Assembly (NCBI GenBank): GCA_021812865.1
Contig: JAKAMP010000127.1
Location: 1 to 7,415, forward strand
Length of the DNA stretch: 7,415 nucleotides
Direction: 5' to 3'
Source: Bacteroidota bacterium
Lineage (GTDB): Bacteria; Bacteroidota; Bacteroidia; Bacteroidales; JAAYUG01
Under the pieces are notes generated by a model, which saw nothing but the letters and a program-made list of their open reading frames with translations, was not told where the DNA came from and did not search any database. The position numbers and the translations under genes are program-made. Within the stretch, counting starts at the first letter, position 1. Every line of letters begins with the position of its first letter. Below, in pieces: positions 1 through 6,423 of the stretch.

Positions 1-73
1 TACATAACTAAGTAGTATTGGTTTGTACCTGCTAATTAACCGGTTCTTTCTATACAATCGGAAAAATTTTTAA

Positions 74-89
74 ACAGGCTCTTACCTGT
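74..89. repeat. Inverted repeat ACAGG-N6-CCTGT, possible operator
   Basis: Perfect 5-base arms (74-78 and 85-89) are separated by CTCTTA. The repeat lies about 60 bases before the first gene and just upstream of the weak -7-like sequence at 94-101, where a repressor or activator site would be expected. The short arms mean it could occur by chance. The operator role is inference from position only. Confidence 0.25.
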
Positions 90-93
90 GAAT

Positions 94-101
94 TGATTTT
101 G
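94..101 (+). promoter_or_regulatory. Weak Bacteroidota-type -7 candidate
   Basis: TGATTTTG matches the Bacteroidota -7 consensus TAnnTTTG at all but the second position. No TTTG -33 element is found 19-21 bases upstream; that region holds a T-run instead. If it is real, the transcript would begin near 107 and carry a leader of about 45 bases before the first gene. Confidence 0.2.
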
Positions 102-151
102 TGCCCGGCATTCCGATGAATATTCGTTCAGCCTGAAAGCATTTCGGGAGA

Positions 152-532
152 ATGAAAAGGCTCATTTATATACTTCAGAGAAAGCTATCCGGATTTTTAT
201 ATATTTGGAGCATGAAATGGTTTTCTTTCGTTTTCGCCATTTACATCCTTTACCTGGTGATGCAGCCATGTGTTGATTATTTTTGTGCGGCTGGCGTACC
301 GGCAATTGACAATGTGCAAACGGAAGCTCCGGACGATTGCGACGGAGATCACTGCAACGATGCCTGCACTCCTTTCTGTTTCTGCTCCTGCTGCAGTGTT
401 CCTGCCGCCATGTCTGACCAGGTACATGAAGAAAAACCCGGCCAGGTGATGGTTTCCTTTATTCCAAAACCTGTCATTTCCTACCAATCTACCGATTTTC
501 ATAATATCTGGCAGCCACCCAAGCTTTCCTGA
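152..532 (+). CDS. Small exported Cys/His-rich protein, DUF6660-like
   Basis: This protein is 126 residues long from the ATG at 152. A second ATG at 212 would give 106 residues beginning MKWFSFVFAIYILYL, which resembles the usual start of this family and places the hydrophobic export segment at the very N-terminus. Both starts have a purine-rich GGAG only one base upstream, so the choice is open and I favour 212. After the hydrophobic stretch (about residues 23-37) come C40 and C45, an acidic linker, and a tight cluster: C63, H67, C68, C72, C76, C78, C80 and C81. The C-terminus ends in IWQPPKLS. The CTPFCxCxCC core and the IWQPP tail are what I recall of DUF6660 proteins, which sit beside CusA/CzcA pumps in Bacteroidota. 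The function is unknown. Metal binding in the periplasm or at the membrane is inferred from the cysteines and the neighbouring pump. The cysteines could instead be structural disulfides. Confidence 0.8.
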   Translation: MKRLIYILQRKLSGFLYIWSMKWFSFVFAIYILYLVMQPCVDYFCAAGVPAIDNVQTEAPDDCDGDHCNDACTPFCFCSCCSVPAAMSDQVHEEKPGQVMVSFIPKPVISYQSTDFHNIWQPPKLS

Positions 533-593
533 GACCAGCCGGAACAACCCGCAATCCGCTACCAGGCTTTTCATTCCCTGCCCCATATGTATC

Positions 594-616
594 CATACCA
601 GGACATGCATGGTATG
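594..616. repeat. Inverted repeat CATACCA / TGGTATG with a 9-base loop
   Basis: The perfect 7-base arms are at 594-600 and 610-616. The 3' arm is part of the first copy of the tandem repeat at 609-632. The left arm can therefore pair equally with TGGTATG in the second (618-624) or third (626-632) copy, giving three alternative hairpins with loops of about 9, 17 and 25 bases. No poly-T follows. Confidence 0.4.
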
Positions 617-632
617 ATGGTATGATGGTATG
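609..632. repeat. Three perfect tandem copies of ATGGTATG
   Basis: Copies lie at 609-616, 617-624 and 625-632, identical and without spacers. This is a short tandem repeat in non-coding DNA, about 120 bases before the pump start. Eight-base tandem repeats can change copy number by replication slippage, which would alter the hairpin options and leader length. No effect is shown here. Confidence 0.75.
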
Positions 633-680
633 TATCAGCTGGTTTACCATGATTTTCTGTTGAAAATTTCCGTTGGCGGA

Positions 681-694
681 AGAGGCCTGCCTCT
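681..694. repeat. GC-rich palindrome AGAGGC-CT-GCCTCT
   Basis: The 6-base arms are perfect with a 2-base centre. In RNA it would form a 5-base stem closed by a CCTG tetraloop. It is 61 bases before the pump start. It could be a binding site for a dimeric regulator or a stem in the leader RNA. There is no T-run, so it is not an intrinsic terminator. Confidence 0.35.
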
Positions 695-755
695 CGGTCC
701 GGTAATCCTGCATCTTATGAATAACGTATACCCCTAAGCGTTAAATGCATATAAA

Positions 756-3700
756 ATGATAGAATCCATAATCAGATACTCCATTCATAATAAGTTTGTG
801 GTAGGCTTGGTGGTGCTCGCCTTGGTATTCTGGGGAACCTATTCGCTTACCCAGCTCCCCATCGATGCCCTGCCTGATATTACCAATAACCAGGTGCAGG
901 TCATCACTATTGCACCTACCCTGGCCTCCCAGGAAGTTGAACAGTTCATAACCTATCCCATAGAAAAGGCCCTGGCCACCATCCCCGGGCTCACCGAGCA
1001 GCGGTCGCTTTCGCGCATGGGACTGTCGCTCATCACGGTTGTTTTTGATGAAGACATGGATATTTACAAAGCCCGTCAGCTGGTTGATGAAAAGATCAAA
1101 GAGGCTGAAAAACTCATACCCCCCGGCGCAGGCACTCCGGAAATGGCTCCTGTAAGCACAGGACTGGGTGAGATATACCAGTACCTTTTGCAGGTCAGGC
1201 CCGAATATACCGGGAAATACTCGCTTACAGACCTGCGTACATTCCAGGACTGGATTGTTAAGCCTCAATTGCTGGGTACACCGGGGATTGCCGAGGTCAG
1301 TTCCATCGGAGGAATGATCAAACAATATGAAGTATCGGTAAATCCTGAAAAAATTCGCAGCCTGGGTATTACGCTCACAGAGATATTCGATGCTCTTCAG
1401 AGGGACAATGAGAATACGGGTGGCGCTTATATCGATAAAAAGCCGAATGCTTATTTTATCAGGGGACTGGGGTTGATCAAAACAAAGCAGGATATCGAAA
1501 AGGTCGTAGTGAAAATGGTGAGCGGGGTACCGGTGACCATAGGCGATGTGGCAAACGTCGGTTTTGGTCATGCCACCCGGTATGGCGCTGTGGTATACAA
1601 TGGTCGTGAAGAGTCTGTGGGAGGCGTCATCATGATGCTTAAGGGCGAAAATTCGGCACAGGTAGTGGAGCGGGTGAAAGAGAAAATGCAGACCATAGAA
1701 AAATCACTTCCTCCGGGGGTGTATATCAAAGCTTTCATCGACCGCACCAGCCTGGTAAACCGGGCTATAGGTACCGTAAGCGATAACCTCCTGATGGGAG
1801 GGCTCATCGTTATCTTTATTCTTATTTTGTTCCTGGGAAACCTCAGGGCCGGGTTTGTGGTGGCTTCGGTAATTCCCCTTTCCCTGCTGTTTGCCGTTTC
1901 CATGATGCGTATCTTCGGCGTGTCGGGTAACCTGATGAGCCTGGGCGCCATTGATTTCGGCCTGATCGTCGACGGGGCAGTGATCATTGTCGATGCCGTG
2001 ATCTACCGGATCACCAGCAGGAACGATACCCTGCGAAGGCTCACCAACCGTGAAATGGATCATGAAGTGAACACCTCGGCAGGAAAAATCATACACTCCG
2101 CAGCTTTCGGTGTAATCATCATCATGATCGTTTACCTGCCCATCCTTGCCCTGGTGGGCATTGAAGGAAAGATGTTCAAGCCCATGGCAGAAACGGTGGT
2201 GTTTGCGGTGCTTGGGGCCTTCCTTCTTTCGCTAACCTATGTGCCAATGATGTCCGCGCTGGTGCTGAGCCGGGTAACTGTGCATAAAAGGAATATATCC
2301 GACCGGATTATGGCCTTCATCCAGAAGGGATATGATCCAGTGATCCGTTATGCCATCTCTCATAAAAAAATGGTTCTATTTCTGGCTTTTGTCCTGTTTG
2401 CCGCAGGGCTATGGATATTTACCCGCCTGGGAGGGGAATTCATTCCCACGCTCGATGAGGGCGACCTATTGCTCCTTCCCAAGATCAAATCGGGGAGTTC
2501 TCTTTCGCAGGCCATCGATATGAATGCAAACATGGGAAGGATTCTGAAATCGCGATTTCCTGAGGTGAAGGACGTGGTGGCCAAGATCGGAGTAGGGGAG
2601 ATACCCACCGATCCTACACCCATGGAGGCTTCGGATGTGATTGTTTCCCTCAAGGAGAAGAGCGAGTGGGTTAGCGCCCGCTCAAAAACCGAACTGATCG
2701 GGGAAATGGATAAGGCGCTGAGCGACCTGCCCGGCGTGAGCTATGAGTTCTCCCAGCCTATCGAAGCCCGTTTCAACGAACTGATGACCGGCATCCGCAG
2801 CGACATTGCCATCAAAATATTTGGTGAAGACCTGGATGTGCTTACTGAAAAAGCCAATGAGGCCGGGAAGTACATACAGAACATCCGGGGAGTGGGAGCC
2901 GTAAGGGTTGAACAGGTAATCGGGCTGCCACAGATCGCGGTCCAATATAAGCGGGATGTGCTTACCCACTATGGCCTCCATATTGCCGATATCAACCGCA
3001 TTGTGAAAACTGCATTTGCAGGCGATGTGGCAGGAACCGTTTATGAAGGTGAGAAGAGGTTTGACCTTGTGGTGAGGCTGGAACCAGGATTTCGCCAAGA
3101 CATCAGCAATCTCAGGGAATTGTATGTACCATTGCCTGGCGGGGGACAAATCGCCCTTGACCAGGTGGCCGATATACGCTACGAAAATGGTCCGCAGCAA
3201 ATTGCCCGCGACGACGGCCAACGCCGGATCACTATCGGTATTGATGTGAAAAACCGCGATGTGCAAAGCCTGGTGGATGAAATCCGATCAACGCTCGGGA
3301 CCAGGCTGGCGCTGCCTCCCGGTTACACCATCAGCTATGGCGGGCAGTTTCAGAACCTGGTGGAAGCAAAAAAACGCCTGTCGGCAGCTGTTCCCGCTGC
3401 CCTGGCGCTGATTCTCATTCTGCTGTATTTTACCTTTCATTCGGTGAAGCAAACCCTGCTGATTTTTACAGCTATTCCTCTGGCTACCATCGGAGGTGTA
3501 CTGGCCCTGCTTATGCGCGGAATGCCTTTCAGTATCTCTGCCGGAGTGGGATTCATAGCCCTGTTTGGGGTGGCGGTACTCAATGGTATTGTGCTCATCA
3601 GTTATTTCAACGAACTTGAGAAGGAGGGTGTAAGCGATATTACCGAACGCGTGCTCAGGGGTACAAGGGTGAGACTCCGGCCCGTGCTGATGACCGCTTC

Positions 3701-5141
3701 GGTAGCCTCGCTCGGTTTTCTGCCAATGGCCATAAGCGTTTCAGCAGGGGCGGAAGTACAGAAACCGCTGGCTACCGTAGTTATCGGCGGACTAATCACA
3801 GCCACTCTTCTTACCCTGGTGGTACTGCCTGTGCTCTATATCCTCTTCTCCCAGCCAAAACGGTATTTCAGGTCTGCAAGGCGCAAAGGACACATTGCTA
3901 CGGTTCTTCTATTGTCTGCCCTGGTATTACCTTCCCATGCCCAACAAGCTACTTCAGATTCCTCGATCAGGATCATTACCCTTGAACAGGCTGTGGAAAC
4001 CGGACTGAAAAATAACGGACAGGTGAAAAGCGCCGGTTATGAGGTGGATATGCAGACTGTGCTCAAAAAATCTGCACCGGGAATCGGCAAAACGGATTTG
4101 TCTTTCACCTATGGACAAACCAACAGTTATTACCGGGACAATGAGTTGCTTCTGAACCAGCGGATTGACTTTCCTCTGGCCTATATTGACCGTATCAGGC
4201 TTGCCAGGTCGAAGATTGAAGGTAGCAGGAAACAATATGATCTTACCCGGACGGAGCTAAAAAGAGATATTACCAGCATGTATTATTCGCTCTGGGAATT
4301 GAAAGAAAGACGCAGTCTGCTGATGAAGCAGGATAGTATATTTTCAAGGTCAGGCGCTGCAGCAGAGATGGGTTTTAAAACCGGGGAAGTGAGCCTGCTC
4401 GATAAAACTACAGTTCAGTCGGCCCTCATGGGTATACGAAGCCAGATGATGCAGAATGATGGAGATATCCGTATTGCCCGGCAGCAGCTTCAGGCTCTGA
4501 TCAATGTCGGCGAGGAAGTGGATATTCCGGACGCGTCCATGGAAGCCAAGGTTTTGATCATTCCCGGCGACAGCAGCGTGATCAGCGGAAATCCCACCCT
4601 TGCCCTGCTCAGGCAACAGGTTATCATTGCAAAGAACGAAAAAAGCCTGGAGAATGTGTCTGTTCTTCCTGATTTCCAGGTTGGCTATTTCAATAAATCG
4701 ATCATCGGAACCCAGAATATTGACGGGGTAGACCGTACTTTCAATGTTGGTGACCGTTTTACAGGATTCGAACTGGGAATTTCTGTTCCTATCTGGTTCC
4801 GTACCCAGCAGGGTAGGATACAGGCTGCAAAGATTGCCGAACTGAAAGCACAGAACGATTATGAGTGGTCACAGAATATGATTCTTTCCCGGTTCCGCAA
4901 CCTGGTTGAGGAATACATCAAATACAGGGATATTCTTGGGTATTACAAGGAAAATATGCTGCCCCAGGCCCGGCTGATCATTGAAAACAGCAATAAGAGT
5001 TTTGCTGCAGGTGAGATCGGATATTTTCAGCACGTAGGGAATCTTCAACAAGCTCTGATCGTACAGCAGGATTATCTTGAGAAACTTGATCATTACAATC
5101 AAACCATAATTTCAATAGAATATATCATTGGAGGAAATTGA
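756..5141 (+). CDS. CzcA-type heavy-metal RND efflux pump fused to a TolC-like outer-membrane factor
   Basis: At 1461 residues this is about 400 longer than a normal CzcA/CusA (about 1050). Residues 1-1035 are a full RND pump. TM1 is at about 10-32 and is followed by the PIDALPDI motif. TM2-TM4 (about 340-420) carry the proton-relay acids D400, D406 and D413 in a DFGLIVDGAVIIVD motif. TM5-6 are at about 445-505, TM7 at about 538-560, a second porter domain follows, and TM8-12 (about 874-1032) include GFIALFGVAVLNGIV. The DFG/DGA form and RFNEL motif point to the CzcA-type divalent cation branch (Zn/Co/Cd/Ni) rather than the Cu/Ag CusA branch. Residues 1042-1062 look like a signal peptide. Residues 1063-1461 are an outer-membrane efflux protein, with a coiled-coil-rich body and GISVPIWF (1341-1348) before a QAAK-type helix. 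This fusion is known in Bacteroidota. The start MIESIIRYS is typical of the family, and no Shine-Dalgarno is visible. No frameshift or stop interrupts the frame. Confidence 0.95.
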   Translation: MIESIIRYSIHNKFVVGLVVLALVFWGTYSLTQLPIDALPDITNNQVQVITIAPTLASQEVEQFITYPIEKALATIPGLTEQRSLSRMGLSLITVVFDEDMDIYKARQLVDEKIKEAEKLIPPGAGTPEMAPVSTGLGEIYQYLLQVRPEYTGKYSLTDLRTFQDWIVKPQLLGTPGIAEVSSIGGMIKQYEVSVNPEKIRSLGITLTEIFDALQRDNENTGGAYIDKKPNAYFIRGLGLIKTKQDIEKVVVKMVSGVPVTIGDVANVGFGHATRYGAVVYNGREESVGGVIMMLKGENSAQVVERVKEKMQTIEKSLPPGVYIKAFIDRTSLVNRAIGTVSDNLLMGGLIVIFILILFLGNLRAGFVVASVIPLSLLFAVSMMRIFGVSGNLMSLGAIDFGLIVDGAVIIVDAVIYRITSRNDTLRRLTNREMDHEVNTSAGKIIHSAAFGVIIIMIVYLPILALVGIEGKMFKPMAETVVFAVLGAFLLSLTYVPMMSALVLSRVTVHKRNISDRIMAFIQKGYDPVIRYAISHKKMVLFLAFVLFAAGLWIFTRLGGEFIPTLDEGDLLLLPKIKSGSSLSQAIDMNANMGRILKSRFPEVKDVVAKIGVGEIPTDPTPMEASDVIVSLKEKSEWVSARSKTELIGEMDKALSDLPGVSYEFSQPIEARFNELMTGIRSDIAIKIFGEDLDVLTEKANEAGKYIQNIRGVGAVRVEQVIGLPQIAVQYKRDVLTHYGLHIADINRIVKTAFAGDVAGTVYEGEKRFDLVVRLEPGFRQDISNLRELYVPLPGGGQIALDQVADIRYENGPQQIARDDGQRRITIGIDVKNRDVQSLVDEIRSTLGTRLALPPGYTISYGGQFQNLVEAKKRLSAAVPAALALILILLYFTFHSVKQTLLIFTAIPLATIGGVLALLMRGMPFSISAGVGFIALFGVAVLNGIVLISYFNELEKEGVSDITERVLRGTRVRLRPVLMTASVASLGFLPMAISVSAGAEVQKPLATVVIGGLITATLLTLVVLPVLYILFSQPKRYFRSARRKGHIATVLLLSALVLPSHAQQATSDSSIRIITLEQAVETGLKNNGQVKSAGYEVDMQTVLKKSAPGIGKTDLSFTYGQTNSYYRDNELLLNQRIDFPLAYIDRIRLARSKIEGSRKQYDLTRTELKRDITSMYYSLWELKERRSLLMKQDSIFSRSGAAAEMGFKTGEVSLLDKTTVQSALMGIRSQMMQNDGDIRIARQQLQALINVGEEVDIPDASMEAKVLIIPGDSSVISGNPTLALLRQQVIIAKNEKSLENVSVLPDFQVGYFNKSIIGTQNIDGVDRTFNVGDRFTGFELGISVPIWFRTQQGRIQAAKIAELKAQNDYEWSQNMILSRFRNLVEEYIKYRDILGYYKENMLPQARLIIENSNKSFAAGEIGYFQHVGNLQQALIVQQDYLEKLDHYNQTIISIEYIIGGN
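3879..3941 (+). other. Internal signal-peptide-like segment at the pump/channel junction
   Basis: Encoded residues 1042-1062 read as a positive start (RRK), a hydrophobic core (ATVLLLSALVL), then PSHA followed by QQ. Ser at -3 and Ala at -1 fit a signal peptidase I site between A1062 and Q1063. It follows directly on the cytoplasmic end of the pump's last membrane helix, so it would place the channel domain on the periplasmic side. It could be cleaved, which would release a 399-residue channel, or stay as a thirteenth membrane helix. The ATT codon for I1047 is preceded by AAAGGA. This might be the relic of an old ATG start of a once separate channel gene, but that is speculation. Confidence 0.65.
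5130..5134 (+). promoter_or_regulatory. Ribosome binding site deciding the adaptor start
   Basis: GGAGG lies eight bases before the ATG at 5143, a good Shine-Dalgarno by any standard and unusual in this window, where the pump has none. It sits inside the last codons of the pump gene. It favours the ATG at 5143 over an in-frame TTG at 5128, which overlaps the pump's 3' end. Confidence 0.75.
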
Positions 5142-5142
5142 T

Positions 5143-6327
5143 ATGAACCCTATAAAATATGCATTTTTGATAAGTTTAATCCTGGCAGCCGGGATACTTG
5201 CCCAATGCAGTCAGAAACAAAGCGAGGCGAATGAACCCTCTGCCGATACGGCTGTTACCGATGAGGTGTCGCTGAACGCTGTGCAGTACAAAACAGCTGG
5301 CATTGAACTGGGTAGCATTATTAAAAGGGACATGAACAGTGTAGTTGACGTGAATGGGGCATTGCGTGTACCTCCCCAGAACAGGGCCTGTGTGTCGGCT
5401 TTCATCGGAGGCGCTGTACATACCATACTCGCAAAAGAGGGCGATTATGTAAAGAAAGGGCAAACCCTGGTCACTCTGCAACATCCCGACTATATCAAGC
5501 TGCAGGAAGAATACCTCAGGCAGAAAAGCAATTTTGCGTTCACTGAAAAAGAGTACCTCCGGCAGCATGAGCTGGCGGGGGCTAACGTTGGCGCCCAAAA
5601 GGTTTTCCAGGAAACGGAATCAAATTATAATTCGGCAAAGGCTGGCCTGCTTTCGCTCGAGAAACAGTTACAAATGCTTTCCCTTCCGGTGGAGGAGATT
5701 GCCAAGGGCAATATATTTGATGACGTACCTGTGAAGGCGCCCATCAGTGGCTATGTGGGACAGATCAGGCTGAGTATAGGCAGTTTTGCAGGACCCAATG
5801 TGGAAATTCTTGATATCGTGGATAACAGCCATATTCATGTTGACCTGATGGTATACGAAAAAGACCTCTACCGGATAAAGATCGGGCAGAAGGTGAAATT
5901 TGTGCTTACCAATAATGCCAACAGGGAGATCGAAGGCAGGATCTTCAGCATATCAAAAACATTTGAAGATGAAACCAAAACGATTGTTGCCCATGCCGAA
6001 ATCCTGAATGCTGACAAGGACAACCTCATCAACGGGATGTTTGTGAATGCCGTGATCAATGTGGGCCAAACCGGCTGCGAAGTGTTGCCCGAAGAGGCTG
6101 TGCAGCAGTCGGACGGCAAGGAATACATCTTTATAGAGAAACAAACCTCCAGTAGTGGTGCCGACTTCCGAATGGTGGAGGTGAAAACCGGTATTGCCGA
6201 CAGCGGGTATGTGCAGGTCACTCCGCTGCAGCCACTGGACTCAGAAGCAAAAATTGTGGTAAAAGGCGCTTATTACCTGCTTTCGCAACTAAAGGCAGCC
6301 AGCGGGGCGGGTTGCATAAGCGACTGA
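5143..6327 (+). CDS. RND efflux periplasmic adaptor (membrane fusion protein), CzcB/CusB type
   Basis: The protein is 394 residues from the ATG at 5143. It starts one base after the pump's TGA (TGATATG), so the two are almost certainly co-transcribed and probably translationally coupled. The N-terminus has a hydrophobic export segment (about 6-20) ending LAQC, with C22 the likely lipidated residue. Gln just before the Cys is atypical for a lipobox, so lipidation is probable, not certain. The domains are: first lipoyl half with VKKGQTLVTLQHPDY (about 89-117), an alpha-hairpin (about 118-190), second lipoyl half starting VPVKAPISGYVG (195-206), a beta-barrel (about 229-310) and a membrane-proximal domain ending in GAYYLLSQL (375-383). 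The family links the inner-membrane RND trimer to the outer-membrane channel in the periplasm. No N-terminal metal-binding Met cluster or C-terminal His-rich tail is visible; the tail ends in GCISD with C391. Confidence 0.93.
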   Translation: MNPIKYAFLISLILAAGILAQCSQKQSEANEPSADTAVTDEVSLNAVQYKTAGIELGSIIKRDMNSVVDVNGALRVPPQNRACVSAFIGGAVHTILAKEGDYVKKGQTLVTLQHPDYIKLQEEYLRQKSNFAFTEKEYLRQHELAGANVGAQKVFQETESNYNSAKAGLLSLEKQLQMLSLPVEEIAKGNIFDDVPVKAPISGYVGQIRLSIGSFAGPNVEILDIVDNSHIHVDLMVYEKDLYRIKIGQKVKFVLTNNANREIEGRIFSISKTFEDETKTIVAHAEILNADKDNLINGMFVNAVINVGQTGCEVLPEEAVQQSDGKEYIFIEKQTSSSGADFRMVEVKTGIADSGYVQVTPLQPLDSEAKIVVKGAYYLLSQLKAASGAGCISD

Positions 6328-6423
6328 TATTTACAAATGCTTTGCTGAATAAGAATATGGAAGAGTTACATACCCTTATTTTATAATTCAATCCGTTGGA
6401 TATTGCACAAAAAGGAGGCCTTA
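6328..6423. terminator. Convergent intergenic gap with weak terminator candidates
   Basis: These 96 bases separate the adaptor and response-regulator stop codons. On the plus strand AATAAG (6348-6353) can pair with CTTATT (6375-6380), followed by TTATAA; the A/T stem and 21-base loop make it weak. On the minus strand, just past the regulator's TAG, AAGG-CCT-CCTT (6422-6412) runs into a T-run, a minimal intrinsic terminator shape with only four base pairs. Termination is expected here from gene orientation, but neither structure is convincing alone. Confidence 0.25.

Larger units (their letters stand above)
1..151. other. Non-coding leader upstream of the small Cys-rich gene
   Basis: I see no supported gene in this stretch. 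It holds an 8-base palindrome AACCGGTT (38-45), an A/T-rich run (61-73) and an inverted repeat ACAGG-N6-CCTGT (74-89). The sequence TGATTTTG (94-101) differs by one base from the Bacteroidota -7 consensus TAnnTTTG. It is the likeliest place for the promoter and any operator of the efflux cluster, but no complete promoter with a matching TTTG -33 box at the usual spacing is visible. Confidence 0.5.
533..755. other. Structured gap between the Cys-rich gene and the pump
   Basis: These 223 bases have no supported gene. They hold an inverted repeat with 7-base arms (594-616), three tandem copies of ATGGTATG (609-632) and a GC-rich palindrome (681-694). The tetramer TTTG, part of both Bacteroidota promoter boxes, does not occur on the plus strand here. 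That argues that the pump is transcribed from upstream, through the small gene, rather than from its own standard promoter. No hairpin is followed by a T-run, so none looks like an intrinsic terminator. Confidence 0.5.

Noticed and set aside
197..610. Minus-strand open frame overlapping the small Cys-rich gene
   Set aside because: The plus-strand protein has an export segment, cysteine cluster and family-like tail; the minus frame shows nothing recognisable.
609..632. Tandem ATGGTATG copies as a CRISPR remnant
   Set aside because: The units are 8 bases and directly adjacent with no spacers, and there are no cas genes in the window.
741..1571. Long minus-strand open frame of 276 residues opposite the pump gene
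   Set aside because: It lies wholly antisense to strongly conserved CzcA sequence, has no recognisable domain and no start signal. It is a by-product of codon use in the real gene.
2682..3266. Minus-strand open frame of 194 residues opposite the pump
   Set aside because: It is antisense to the second porter domain and has a composition and lack of motifs typical of a shadow frame.
756..5141. The pump-channel fusion as an artefact of a missed stop or frameshift
   Set aside because: The frame is continuous with sensible sequence across the join, and such fusions are known in Bacteroidota, so a sequencing artefact is unlikely.
5128..5142. TTG at 5128 as the adaptor start
   Set aside because: It would overlap the pump's end and would place the GGAGG Shine-Dalgarno inside the coding region. 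The ATG at 5143 has ideal spacing from that site.
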